A DNA stretch of 64,000 nucleotides, taken from contig DCTC01000001.1 in assembly GCA_002329205.1 (NCBI GenBank), positions 830,623 to 894,622 on the forward strand, written 5' to 3'. Below the pieces are notes generated by a model, which saw nothing but the letters and a program-made list of their open reading frames with translations, was not told the origin of the DNA and searched no databases. Shown here piece after piece: positions 17,100 through 26,186 of the stretch. Each line of letters starts with the position of its first letter. Position 1 is the first letter of the stretch. This DNA is from Candidatus Roizmanbacteria bacterium UBA1450. Its GTDB lineage: Bacteria > Patescibacteriota > Microgenomatia > UBA1406 > GWC2-37-13. The position numbers and the translations under genes were made by a program.

Positions 17100-17936
17100 T
17101 TATTGCAATTGACTTCTAAGTAATTCGGAAAAATTTGGTTTCAAATAGTATTCTCTTACCAGATCAGAAATAAAATAGTTTCTTTCAATCTCGTCGAAGG
17201 GGGCATCGTGGGGAATCAATTTCAATTTATACAATTGATCATCTGCAAATCCTGGTAAAAACCAGACAAGGTTCATCGGAATCGTCCCTGGTTTTACTTT
17301 GTTGGCATGTTTTGCCAGTTCATTGGTACAGTTGCTGGTGAAACTATTATAAAATCGGGGTTGTTCTGCAAGTGTTTGAGTTGTCATTGCAAGCTCGAGA
17401 AAGAGCTGTTGAGCTGATTCTTCCGGGATAAGTAGAGGGTACATATACAAATTATTATCTTCCACCAGTACCCGTCTGACGGTAAGATCATCCTCGGTGC
17501 CCCATACATACATCAGCTCAAACGAATTTGTCATCCCTGCAAATAAATCAAATGATTCATCCTTTTCGCGTCGAGCCTCAACAGATACCACAACAGGCTT
17601 CTGATCTTCGAAATCAAAAACAAAATAGGTGTGTGCAATTCCTCCGAATTTGACCGGGAGCCCATCGAATGGTTCCACGACGAACCATGCTTTTCTTAGT
17701 TTGTTTAGATCTACATTTTGATTACTATATTGCTCCTTTAACAGTCCTTGTTCGCTATATCGAAAATCGCGCATGTTTTGAATGGTTATTGAGGTGCCGT
17801 CAATTTCGATACGAGGGATTATTGCCAGACCACTTTCCCAATTCCGGGTATTACTCGGCTTTTTGATCACATAGACATAAAGAATAAAGAGCGATATCAG
17901 TAGAAGCACACAGAGAAAAAAAATCTTTTTACTCAT
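17100..17936 (-). CDS. DUF4105 (Lnb-type) membrane-anchored protein
   Basis: About 278 aa. One N-terminal helix (residues 3-24) anchors a large outer domain. SFTSNCTNELAKHA contains the conserved Cys of DUF4105/Lnb N-terminal domains; GGIAHTYFVFDFED supplies a candidate His. These proteins are thought to be papain-like, and Lnb-type members act on lipoproteins in some Firmicutes, but the substrate here is not known. TATAAT on the minus strand overlaps the first ATG (17945) and lies 7 nt before the second (17936), which is chosen. Confidence 0.8.
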   Translation of the reverse strand: MSKKIFFLCVLLLISLFILYVYVIKKPSNTRNWESGLAIIPRIEIDGTSITIQNMRDFRYSEQGLLKEQYSNQNVDLNKLRKAWFVVEPFDGLPVKFGGIAHTYFVFDFEDQKPVVVSVEARREKDESFDLFAGMTNSFELMYVWGTEDDLTVRRVLVEDNNLYMYPLLIPEESAQQLFLELAMTTQTLAEQPRFYNSFTSNCTNELAKHANKVKPGTIPMNLVWFLPGFADDQLYKLKLIPHDAPFDEIERNYFISDLVREYYLKPNFSELLRSQLQ

Positions 17937-17959
17937 ATATTTCATTATATAAGTTCTTT

Positions 17960-18544
17960 TTACTCTTGTGGGTTACTCAGTTTGGCTCGGGCATCTTTCA
18001 TTACTTGAGACCAAAATATCAAACTATCAAGCATCCGATTTGCAAGCTGTTCATGTTCCTCTGTAAACTGATATATTCCATTTTCATCGAGATTATCCCA
18101 GTAGTTGGGAAACATAATTTGTTCCCGCAAATCATACATCCGAATTTCGGCAGCAATGGATCGAAGATGTTCAACAGCACGGGTTCCACCGGCGAGAGAC
18201 CCATAGCTTACAAATACAACAGGCTTATAATGCCATTCAAAAAACAAATAATCGATCGCATTTTTTAGTACCGGGGAAAGGGAATGATTATATTCCGGGG
18301 TGACAAAGACAAACCCGTCAGTTTCATTGACCTTTTGTGACCATTCCTTTGTATGATCTTTAGAATATTTGTTCTGAGACGGCGGTACAGGTTCATCGAG
18401 AAAGGGGAGATTGACCTTCTGGAGATCTACCAGTTCTGATTCAGCATCTTTTCGCTTGTGCGCGATTTCATATATCCATCGTGCAGGCTGTATATTGAAT
18501 CTTCCAGGTCGAACGGAACCGGTTAGTATGATTATTTTATTCAT
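17960..18544 (-). CDS. NADPH-dependent FMN reductase
   Basis: 194 aa flavodoxin-like protein. ILTGSVRPGRFNIQPARWI carries the phosphate loop for FMN; FVTPEYNHSLSPVLKNAIDYL is the family signature and SYGSLAGGTRAVEHLR the second flavin-contact segment. It probably reduces FMN, quinones or similar acceptors with NADPH. It lies immediately upstream of the DUF4105 gene on the same strand. Confidence 0.93.
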   Translation of the reverse strand: MNKIIILTGSVRPGRFNIQPARWIYEIAHKRKDAESELVDLQKVNLPFLDEPVPPSQNKYSKDHTKEWSQKVNETDGFVFVTPEYNHSLSPVLKNAIDYLFFEWHYKPVVFVSYGSLAGGTRAVEHLRSIAAEIRMYDLREQIMFPNYWDNLDENGIYQFTEEHEQLANRMLDSLIFWSQVMKDARAKLSNPQE

Positions 18545-18679
18545 GATACGAAGTCAATTGATATACCAGTAGGATAGTTTGAAAAAATAAATCTACGGAT
18601 AAAAGGGGATAAGTGTTGTGTATGATTTTTGCATGCAGGAAATTACGGATTCTTTACATTTATTATCTATACTAATCGT

Positions 18680-19813
18680 ATGAATAAGATTCTTATTATT
18701 ATCGTAATTATGTTTCTTGTTGCCGGTGGTGTTTATTACTTTGTTGCGAGGAATCCTTCAAATGAGACTTCCAATACCGGGGAGTCAATAGTACCGGACA
18801 ATGCAGACCCCAATACACCGGAAACGACCATCATTGCACAGAATCTGGATACACCATGGGAACTAGTGTTTCTGCCGGATAGCGGCATGCTTGTTACTGA
18901 AAGACCTGGGAGAGTTCGCTACATGAATCCCTCAGGTAATCTGGAGTCTGAACCGGTTACAGAAATTGATGAAGTTCGTGAGATCGGCGAAGGCGGCCTT
19001 CTCGGCATGGCACTGCACCCTGATTTTGAAGACAACGGGTATGTATATTTGTACTATACGTATTCCGGTCAGGGGAATAATACTTTGAATCGCGTTATAA
19101 GAATGAAATATGAGGATAAGATGCTTTCAGAACAAGAGATTGTGTTGGATGCGATTCCGGGAGCAGCAAATCATAACGGAGGACGAATTGCTTTTGGACC
19201 TGATGGTTTGCTGTATGTTACGACAGGTGATGCACAAAATCCTTCATTTGCACAAAATACCGATTCTCTGGCTGGTAAAATTTTGAGGATTACTCCTGAA
19301 GGAGATCCTGCGCCAGGTAATCCATTTGGTAATGAGGTCTATTCGTATGGACATAGGAATGCACAGGGGCTCGCGTGGGATGCAAGCGGGAAGCTGTGGG
19401 CTACTGAACATGGTAGATCAGGGATACAATCCGGTCTTGATGAGATCAATCTGATTAAAGCTGGTGCAAATTATGGATGGCCGACTATTGAAGGAGATGA
19501 GACACAAGAAGGTATGGAAACACCCCTCGTAAATTCCGGTTCGCGCGATACCTGGGCTCCGGCTGCGGCTTCGGTTCTAGGAGATACGCTTTATTTCGTC
19601 GGTTTGAGAGGAAGTGCTCTTTATGAAGCTCCAATACAAGGGAGTAATTTGGGTTCAGTATCTCCTCATTATAAGGATACATACGGAAGGCTGCGTGTCG
19701 TAAAAGCCGGTCCGGACGGAATGCTCTATATTGCAACAAGCAATCAGGACGGTAGAGGCAGACCACAGGTGGGTGATGATACCATTATTCGAGTCAATCC
19801 ATCGAAGTTGTAA
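18680..19813 (+). CDS. Soluble aldose-sugar-dehydrogenase-like beta-propeller, membrane-anchored
   Basis: About 377 aa. An N-terminal helix (residues 2-22) and a short Asn/Thr/Ser-rich linker precede a six-bladed propeller of the glucose/sorbosone dehydrogenase family: TPWELVFLPDSGMLVTERPGR, GGLLGMALHPDF, NHNGGRIAFGPDGLLYV, YGHRNAQGLAWD and EHGRSG are diagnostic. Family members oxidise sugars with PQQ. No PQQ synthesis genes are in the window, so cofactor use is uncertain. TATACT (18668-18673) lies 6 nt before ATG 18680, which is preferred over 18629. Confidence 0.88.
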   Translation: MNKILIIIVIMFLVAGGVYYFVARNPSNETSNTGESIVPDNADPNTPETTIIAQNLDTPWELVFLPDSGMLVTERPGRVRYMNPSGNLESEPVTEIDEVREIGEGGLLGMALHPDFEDNGYVYLYYTYSGQGNNTLNRVIRMKYEDKMLSEQEIVLDAIPGAANHNGGRIAFGPDGLLYVTTGDAQNPSFAQNTDSLAGKILRITPEGDPAPGNPFGNEVYSYGHRNAQGLAWDASGKLWATEHGRSGIQSGLDEINLIKAGANYGWPTIEGDETQEGMETPLVNSGSRDTWAPAAASVLGDTLYFVGLRGSALYEAPIQGSNLGSVSPHYKDTYGRLRVVKAGPDGMLYIATSNQDGRGRPQVGDDTIIRVNPSKL

Positions 19814-20035
19814 CTTATAAAGAACGAACTTTTTCATATAAAATTTTTGGTCTTCACATGAGATGGTTCCTCCTATTCCTGGATCCGCTTAATTGATTTT
19901 TTATTTTTGAATACCTAATACATATCCTTAAAATCGTATTTATCGTGTTAGTGTATCACCACAAGACAAATTCTCATGTTGTAAAAATATTTTTATGGAT
20001 GTATGATGATAGTATAATCCCGTTTACCAATATCC

Positions 20036-21736
20036 ATGTCCTCGTTAGAATCAATAAAGCTAAAATTACGTAAGTTTTTTATTTCCTCAAGTGTCTCCCC
20101 CGATGATATACCTCTTCGGATTTTTCAGGTCAAAGAAAAAATAGTATATCAGTATCAAAAGAAGGCCACCGGAGAAATCTGGACGGCGGAAAGCATTGAC
20201 GGATTTAATTTCAATCTTTCCACCCATTCTGCCGAATTGCCTCAGGAGATTGAGGGTTTCCCGAAAGCGGTGGCGATTCCCGGCTTCGAGAAAGGTAAAA
20301 AGAAAGCTGTCTATTTCGGTGAACGGAGTATTGGTATTGCATATTTCGATAGCAAAAACGGCTGGAAAGCAGAAGAAAAACCATTGATAATTTCAGCCAA
20401 GCCGCTTGAACTTGCTCAGGTGTACGAACGTCCAGACGGAAACCTTGTTTTCTATTACAGTAAACAAATACTCAACGGTCAGCCTCATTACGATGCATAT
20501 ATGGCCCTCTTTGATAAGAAAAAGCCGGAAGAACTTATCTGGGAACTGGAAGAACCGATATGGGAACAAAAAAAGGTTTGGTCAGGAAAAAAAGTGGTAC
20601 CGTTGGGTTCCATCCTTCACAAAGGCACCATTATGAGCTATTGGTTTGTCAATGATGAGGTGATTTATGCAGTTGCACATACGGGTTTTCTCTACGATCC
20701 CAAACATATTCGCAAGTATAAACTCAATAAACATATTGCCAATCCCATCATTGCCCCCAATGAAGATAACTCCTGGGAATCTTTTACGACATTCAATCCG
20801 GCAGCGCTCTATGCTGATGGGAAAGTTCACATTCTGTATCGGGCCCAGGGGTATGATTATGTTTCTGCAGTCGGATATGCATCATCGTCAGATGGTGTTT
20901 CATTGGATGAGAGGTCTCCGCATCCGGTATTTGCTCCTCAGCAAGACTTCGAGACCAATAAAACAGACTCAGTCAACTATGATTTTATGTCAGGAGGCAG
21001 CTACGGCGGCTGTGAAGACCCTCGGATTACACAGATCGATGATCGCGTGTATATGATCTATGTGGCATTCGACGGCTGGTCTCCACCACGACTTGCATTG
21101 ACATCAATTCATATCAATGATTTTCTTGCTCAACGATGGAACTGGGAAAAGCCGGTTCTCATTTCTCGCCCAGGGATCGTCGACAAAAGCGGCTGTCTAC
21201 TGCCGGAAAAGATAAACGGACAATATGTGATATTTCACCGTGTATTCCCAAATATCCAGATAGACTTTGTTGATGATCTGAATTTTGACGGTCAAACCAA
21301 ATTTTTGAAAGGGGAGCATGAAATTAAAATCAGACCCGATAAGTGGGATAGCCGGAAAATCGGTGCGGGTGCTCCTCCGTTGAAAACAAAAGACGGTTGG
21401 CTCCTTATCTATTATGGTGTGGATGACCGGGATGACAGCAAATATCTTATCGGCGCCATGCTTTTGGATCTCGAGGATCCCACCAAAGTTTTGTATCGGA
21501 CAGATCATCCGATTGTGGAGCCGGTTGAACATTACGAAAATATCGGCTTTAAACCGGGGATAGTTTATCCCTGCGGAGCTGTCGTTATACAGGATCAACT
21601 GCTTGTTTATTATGGGGGAGCAGATTCTCATGTATGTGTCGCAACGGCAGATTTAAATGAATTCCTCGAAGAACTAACTACTCACAAAACTCCCCAACTC
21701 CACTCCTTTGAAGTTCGCGAGGTAACCTATCAATAA
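20036..21736 (+). CDS. GH130-family protein with extra N-terminal domain
   Basis: 566 aa. The C-terminal ~335 residues are a five-bladed GH130 propeller: PIIAPNEDNSWESFTTFNPAA, HILYRAQG, GGCEDPRITQ and PVVEP-like VEPVEHYE segments. GH130 enzymes split or phosphorolyse beta-mannosides. The first ~215 residues also look beta-rich (SAKPLELAQVYERPDGNLV) and may be a degenerate propeller, but I cannot assign them. Its stop codon overlaps the start of the next gene by one base (TAATG), so the two are translationally coupled. Confidence 0.82.
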   Translation: MSSLESIKLKLRKFFISSSVSPDDIPLRIFQVKEKIVYQYQKKATGEIWTAESIDGFNFNLSTHSAELPQEIEGFPKAVAIPGFEKGKKKAVYFGERSIGIAYFDSKNGWKAEEKPLIISAKPLELAQVYERPDGNLVFYYSKQILNGQPHYDAYMALFDKKKPEELIWELEEPIWEQKKVWSGKKVVPLGSILHKGTIMSYWFVNDEVIYAVAHTGFLYDPKHIRKYKLNKHIANPIIAPNEDNSWESFTTFNPAALYADGKVHILYRAQGYDYVSAVGYASSSDGVSLDERSPHPVFAPQQDFETNKTDSVNYDFMSGGSYGGCEDPRITQIDDRVYMIYVAFDGWSPPRLALTSIHINDFLAQRWNWEKPVLISRPGIVDKSGCLLPEKINGQYVIFHRVFPNIQIDFVDDLNFDGQTKFLKGEHEIKIRPDKWDSRKIGAGAPPLKTKDGWLLIYYGVDDRDDSKYLIGAMLLDLEDPTKVLYRTDHPIVEPVEHYENIGFKPGIVYPCGAVVIQDQLLVYYGGADSHVCVATADLNEFLEELTTHKTPQLHSFEVREVTYQ

Positions 21737-23670
21737 TGCTGAAAAGACATATTAAAAATCCTATTTTGAAGCCCAATTCTGAGTGTCCATGGGAATCATA
21801 TGCTGTATTCAATGGGTCAGTGATAAAGCACAATGACTCTTTTGTTATGTTTTATCGTGCGATGGGTGAAGAGATGGTGCATAAAGGGAAAAAGCTGCGA
21901 TTATCTACTATCGGAAAGGCGACAAGCAAGGACGGGATTCATTTTGAGAATCGTGAGTTGTTTATACAGCCGTATCACCAATGGGAAATGTACGGATGTG
22001 AAGATCCCCGTGTTGTCCAAATAGAGGGAAAATATCTCATATTTTATACTGCTATCGGAAATTGGCCGCCAACTGCTCAAGGAATAAAAGTCGCCGTTGC
22101 GATATCCGATGATCTTGAAACAATCACAGAAAAGCATATTGTAACGCCTTTTAATGCAAAAGCTATGGTGATGTTTCCGGAAAAAATCAACGGTAAATAT
22201 ACGGTTCTTGTGACAGCAAATACTGATTTGCCGCCCTCTTATGTGGGAATCGCTCAGTTTGACAAGCTTTCGACACTTTGGGATCAGACATTTTGGAGTA
22301 AATGGTATGACAACCTTCATGACCATGTAGTCAATTTGAGAAGAATTAACAGTGATCAGGTGGAGATTGGAGCTTGTCCCATCAAGACAGACAAAGGCTG
22401 GATTTTGATTTATTCCTACATCAAACACTACCTCAGTGACAATGTAGACAAAGAGTTTCGGGTAGAAGCGGTGCTACTTGATCTTGAGAATCCGAAGGAG
22501 ATCGTCGGACGTATTGAAAAATCTCTTCTCACACCCCAAGAAGATTATGAACTTGTCGGACAAATCAATGATGTGGTTTTTCCGGAGAGCGCTTTGATAG
22601 AGAAAGATGAAATCCGTGTTTACTATGGTGCCGCTGACAGCTATTGTGCTGTTGCGACTGCAAAAATTGGAGAGTTTATGTCACGGTTCGAAATTAATGC
22701 GCCGGCGACTCTCAAGTGTGACAAGTTTCTTTATAATCCGATTTTGACTGCTATTCCGGAACATCCGTGGGAGAGCAAGGCGGTATATAATCCGGCCGCT
22801 ATAGAAATTGATGATATCGTCTATATCGTATATCGGACAATGTCCGAAGATAGTCAATCGTATCTCGGGCTTGCGGTAAGTGCCGACGGATTTCATATTG
22901 ATGAACGGGTGACTGAGATGATTTATCCCCTCAGGTCAGAGTATGAACTTCCGAAGGAAAAGGGAATGATGGCCGGAGTTGAAGATCCTCGATTGACGCG
23001 TATAGAAGATACGATATACATGTTGTACACAGCGTTTGATGGTACGCTTCCCAGGCTCGCAATGACGTCGATTACTGTAGTCGATTTTCTTCGAAGGAAT
23101 TGGGATGCATGGGCATATCCGAAGATCATTTCCCCGCCCGATATTGCGGATAAAGACGGAATTTTATTCCCCGAAAAAAACAATGGGAGATATGTCTTCC
23201 TCCACAGAATAGAACCCGATATCATAATTGCAGAAACAGAAGATTTAGCATTTGAAAATGGCTCTTTCTTGGGTTCAATCGGCAAAATAACTCCTCAAAA
23301 AGGGACTTGGGATGCTGTTAAAATCGGTGTGAACGGGCCTCCTGTCAAGACGGATGAAGGTTGGCTAGTTTTTTACCATGGAATCAGTGAGATTGACAGA
23401 CATTATCGGCTCGGAGTGATATTGTTGGATCTTCAGGATGTGACAAAAGTTATTGCCCGTGCGCCTTATCCGGTTCTTGAACCTGAGTATGCCTATGAAA
23501 GGCAAGGAATTGTAGACAACGTCGTATTTCCATGTGGTCAAATCGTAAAAGACGATACTATCGTTTTGTATTATGGCGGTGCCGATAAAGTTGTTTGCGG
23601 AGCAACAATCCGCATTTCAGATTTATTGGACTATCTTCACAAGAGCCGTGAAAAGAAGTATCTTGAATAA
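21736..23670 (+). CDS. Tandem-duplicated GH130-family protein
   Basis: 644 aa made of two GH130 propellers in one chain. Module one spans about 1-320 (HIKNPILKPNSECPWESYAVFN, YGCEDPRVVQ), module two about 328-640 (YNPILTAIPEHPWESKAVYNPAA, AGVEDPRLTR). Both keep the EDPR motif and the WES-x-A-V-x-N entry motif. Known GH130 members act on beta-1,2- or beta-1,4-mannosides, either by hydrolysis or phosphorolysis. Fused double copies coupled to a third module suggest processing of a repeated mannoside, either a glycoconjugate or a storage mannan. Neither protein has a signal peptide. Confidence 0.85.
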   Translation: MLKRHIKNPILKPNSECPWESYAVFNGSVIKHNDSFVMFYRAMGEEMVHKGKKLRLSTIGKATSKDGIHFENRELFIQPYHQWEMYGCEDPRVVQIEGKYLIFYTAIGNWPPTAQGIKVAVAISDDLETITEKHIVTPFNAKAMVMFPEKINGKYTVLVTANTDLPPSYVGIAQFDKLSTLWDQTFWSKWYDNLHDHVVNLRRINSDQVEIGACPIKTDKGWILIYSYIKHYLSDNVDKEFRVEAVLLDLENPKEIVGRIEKSLLTPQEDYELVGQINDVVFPESALIEKDEIRVYYGAADSYCAVATAKIGEFMSRFEINAPATLKCDKFLYNPILTAIPEHPWESKAVYNPAAIEIDDIVYIVYRTMSEDSQSYLGLAVSADGFHIDERVTEMIYPLRSEYELPKEKGMMAGVEDPRLTRIEDTIYMLYTAFDGTLPRLAMTSITVVDFLRRNWDAWAYPKIISPPDIADKDGILFPEKNNGRYVFLHRIEPDIIIAETEDLAFENGSFLGSIGKITPQKGTWDAVKIGVNGPPVKTDEGWLVFYHGISEIDRHYRLGVILLDLQDVTKVIARAPYPVLEPEYAYERQGIVDNVVFPCGQIVKDDTIVLYYGGADKVVCGATIRISDLLDYLHKSREKKYLE

Positions 23671-23673
23671 AAA

Positions 23674-23706
23674 TAACTCCTTAAGCGTCCTTAAGGAGTT
23701 ACTATT
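23674..23706. terminator. Bidirectional terminator between GH130 and DUF2680-like genes
   Basis: TAACTCCTTAAG (23674-23685) pairs perfectly with CTTAAGGAGTTA (23690-23701) around a CGTC loop. T-rich sequence follows on the plus strand and A-rich sequence precedes it, so it can serve both convergent genes. Confidence 0.85.
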
Positions 23707-23723
23707 TTGCGGGCAAACTTCCT

Positions 23724-24203
23724 TTATTTAGCCCATTTGACGTGCATAACCCGTCCTTGTCCTTCCATGGGTCCCATATAGAATTGGAATTCTATCCCAT
23801 TTTCTTCTGCCCATTGTGCCATTTCTTCCCGGCGGTTTTCCATAAAAGCTTTTCGTTCTTCCGGCGTCATGTTCTGTACTTGTTCACGTTCTGATTCACG
23901 CTGTTGCTGAAGCTCTGCATGTTTGGCAAGAATGAGTGCTTTTTGTTCTTGGGTAAGTTTCCCATCTTCAACTGCCTGATCTAGGCGTTCATTCAGTTTC
24001 TGCTCCATATTCTTATGGTGCTCAACTTTGATTTCATCAAAAGCAGCTTGGACTTTTGATTCTTCAATTCCCAGTTTCTGTGCAAGTTTCTGTGTCATGT
24101 TTCCATATCCGTTTTGAGAAGATTGAGCATAAGCAGATGTCCCAAAAAGGGCAGCACCGGCGATTGCCAGAACAGCGATAGGAAGTATTAGTTTTTTATT
24201 CAT
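23724..24203 (-). CDS. Secreted helical protein, Spy/CpxP- or DUF2680-like
   Basis: 159 aa. A clear signal peptide (KKLILPIAVLAIAGAALFG, cleaved near SAYAQ) precedes an all-helical, charged mature protein with KLAQKLGIEESKVQAAF and NMTPEERKAFMENRREEM. The first resembles DUF2680 repeats, the second the LTxxQ/TPEER style of CpxP/Spy periplasmic chaperones. It lies downstream of the regulator-kinase pair on the same strand, so it may be an envelope-stress output. A strong Shine-Dalgarno (AGGAGGTG) precedes ATG 24203, deciding the start over 24263. Confidence 0.75.
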   Translation of the reverse strand: MNKKLILPIAVLAIAGAALFGTSAYAQSSQNGYGNMTQKLAQKLGIEESKVQAAFDEIKVEHHKNMEQKLNERLDQAVEDGKLTQEQKALILAKHAELQQQRESEREQVQNMTPEERKAFMENRREEMAQWAEENGIEFQFYMGPMEGQGRVMHVKWAK

Positions 24204-24374
24204 ATTTTTTTCACCTCCTTTCGCCCTCCAAAGTTTGAAGCGAAGAAGGGAGTCGCTTCTCATATATATTGAATTTGTAATATCCCCGTATGAGTCGGGC
24301 TTCGAGAGGTAATCCTCCGGAAGTATCCCAAACTATACGAAGTTAATCTGAAAATTTGCTTAAAGGAGAATGTC

Positions 24375-25433
24375 CTATTTATATAAAGGGAGCTGAATCG
24401 TAATAGTCGTTCCACGACCTGTTTTGGATTGAGCAGAGATAATTCCTTTATGTGATTCAACAATTTTTTTTGCAATGGCAAGTCCAAGACCGTACCCGTT
24501 GTTTTTTGAATAGTTTCGTGCTTTGTCAGATCGATAAAATCGTTCAAATATCTTCTTCACGTCATCATGTGAGATTCCGATACCGAAATCTTCTATTTCG
24601 ATTATTCCTTTGTTTTGAGTTACATGCGTACTGATATGAACCGATTTATGCGGATCGCTGTATTTGATTGCATTATCCAAAACAATGACGAGAAGATCAA
24701 TCAGCTGGTCTTTGCTACCTTGTATCAAAAAATCAGTACACGATAGTTTGATACTAATTTTTTTTGATAAAGCTACATAGCTGGTCTTTTTTACCGATGC
24801 CTGTACTACTTCTTTAATGGAGACAATTTTATTGAGATTTGAAAGTTGAGGTTTTTCAAAGTTTGAAAGTTGAAGCATAGACTCTGCAAGCGTTTGTAGT
24901 TTATCAATCTCTGATAGACTCTCTTTCATTATTGTATGAGCTTCTTTCATGCTTGGATGTTTGGTGCGGAGATATACTTCAAATGCAGTTTTCAGTGATG
25001 TCAGAGGCGTTTTAATCTCATGAGAGGCATCACTTATGAATCGTTTTTGTTCATCAGTCATCTCCTGAATAGGCCGGAGAGTCCTCCCGGCAAGAAGATA
25101 TCCGAATGCTGTCGAGATCATTAGGATACCACCGTTCAGCGAGAATAGTGAAAATAATATGCGTTGACGTGTCTCTTCAATGAGTTCAGGATCTGAAATT
25201 ACCATCCGAAGACGTTGAGGATTGGGAGGGTTCAGTATGGCTCCGTTCTCCAGTTTCGCAAGCATTCGAAATCGATGCATCTGCTCAAAACGATTGATTT
25301 CTTTGGTAAGAACCTGGTAGAGTATTGCGCTGAAAAGTATACTTATAGACATAATGATAAGGAGATACCAGAGTGTCAGCTTGATTCGTGCTGAATCAAA
25401 CATACTGAACTTGGGAAATAACTGAATACTCAT
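24375..25433 (-). CDS. OmpR-system sensor histidine kinase
   Basis: 352 aa. Two membrane helices (about 21-42 and 93-115) bracket a ~50-residue outer loop, followed by a short HAMP-like linker, HisKA with phospho-acceptor His138 (SDASHEIKTPLTSL) and HATPase_c (LDNAIKYS, DFGIGI, GYGLGLAIAKKIV). Its start overlaps the stop of the response regulator gene by 4 bp (ATGA), so the two form a coupled two-component pair. Confidence 0.95.
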   Translation of the reverse strand: MSIQLFPKFSMFDSARIKLTLWYLLIIMSISILFSAILYQVLTKEINRFEQMHRFRMLAKLENGAILNPPNPQRLRMVISDPELIEETRQRILFSLFSLNGGILMISTAFGYLLAGRTLRPIQEMTDEQKRFISDASHEIKTPLTSLKTAFEVYLRTKHPSMKEAHTIMKESLSEIDKLQTLAESMLQLSNFEKPQLSNLNKIVSIKEVVQASVKKTSYVALSKKISIKLSCTDFLIQGSKDQLIDLLVIVLDNAIKYSDPHKSVHISTHVTQNKGIIEIEDFGIGISHDDVKKIFERFYRSDKARNYSKNNGYGLGLAIAKKIVESHKGIISAQSKTGRGTTITIQLPLYK

Positions 25434-26110
25434 ACGTGTTCTGTGATAATGTAACCGAAACCTCGAATTGTTTTAATAATTTCCTGATCCTGCGGGAACG
25501 GTTTTTCAATTTTATTCCTGAGATTTCTCATAGTTACTTCAACAGTATTAGGCAGGATATCCGCTTCATATTCCCATACATGCTCTATGATGTGATCCTT
25601 TGAGAGCACGCGATTTTTGTTTCGGAGAAGGTATTCAAGAAGTGCAAATTCCCGATGAGATAGAGCAATAATCTCGTGATTTCGTACAACCTGTGAAGTA
25701 GACACATTGAGAGTTAAATCCCGAACTTGGAGAACCGGTTCAGTTGTGTGGTGCGGTCTTCTTGCAAGAGCGCGTATGCGGGCAACAAGCTCATCAAATG
25801 AGAACGGTTTTGTCAAATAGTCATCCGCTCCACAATTCAACCCTTCGACCTTGTCTTCCGTCTGGCTTTTTGCTGTAAGCATGAGAACAGGCACAATACT
25901 TCCTTCTTTACGCAATCTTTTGCATATCTCTATTCCGTCTACTTTGGGCAGCATCCGGTCAAGGACAATTACATCATAATCCTCTCCAGAAGCCATATCA
26001 TACCCTGTCTGACCGTCATACACCGTATCTACAGTAAAATGCTCTGCTTGAAGACCTTTTTTAATTGTGTTCGCGATTCGTTCTTCATCTTCAATGATGA
26101 GGATTTTCAT
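25430..26110 (-). CDS. OmpR-family response regulator
   Basis: 226 aa: receiver domain with phospho-acceptor Asp51 (VIVLDRMLP) and switch Lys in YLTKPFSFDELVAR, then an OmpR winged HTH (SHREFALLEYLLRNKNRVLSK, VTMRNLRNKIEK, IRGFGYI). AGGAGGT lies 8 nt before the ATG at 26110; the open frame extends to 26185 but those residues are not family-like. TATAAT sits directly before the ribosome site, so the leader is very short. It is paired with the kinase at 24375. Confidence 0.95.
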   Translation of the reverse strand: MKILIIEDEERIANTIKKGLQAEHFTVDTVYDGQTGYDMASGEDYDVIVLDRMLPKVDGIEICKRLRKEGSIVPVLMLTAKSQTEDKVEGLNCGADDYLTKPFSFDELVARIRALARRPHHTTEPVLQVRDLTLNVSTSQVVRNHEIIALSHREFALLEYLLRNKNRVLSKDHIIEHVWEYEADILPNTVEVTMRNLRNKIEKPFPQDQEIIKTIRGFGYIITEHV

Positions 26111-26186
26111 ACAAGTATACCTCCTATTATATGTCAGATACTGAAAAAGAGCTGAAAGAATCAACTTCTTGTGTATAATGATCACT

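Noticed and set aside
24260..24547. A 95-aa minus-strand frame across the end of the kinase gene
   Set aside because: It overlaps the HATPase_c coding region in another frame and resembles nothing; the kinase frame has all the conserved boxes.
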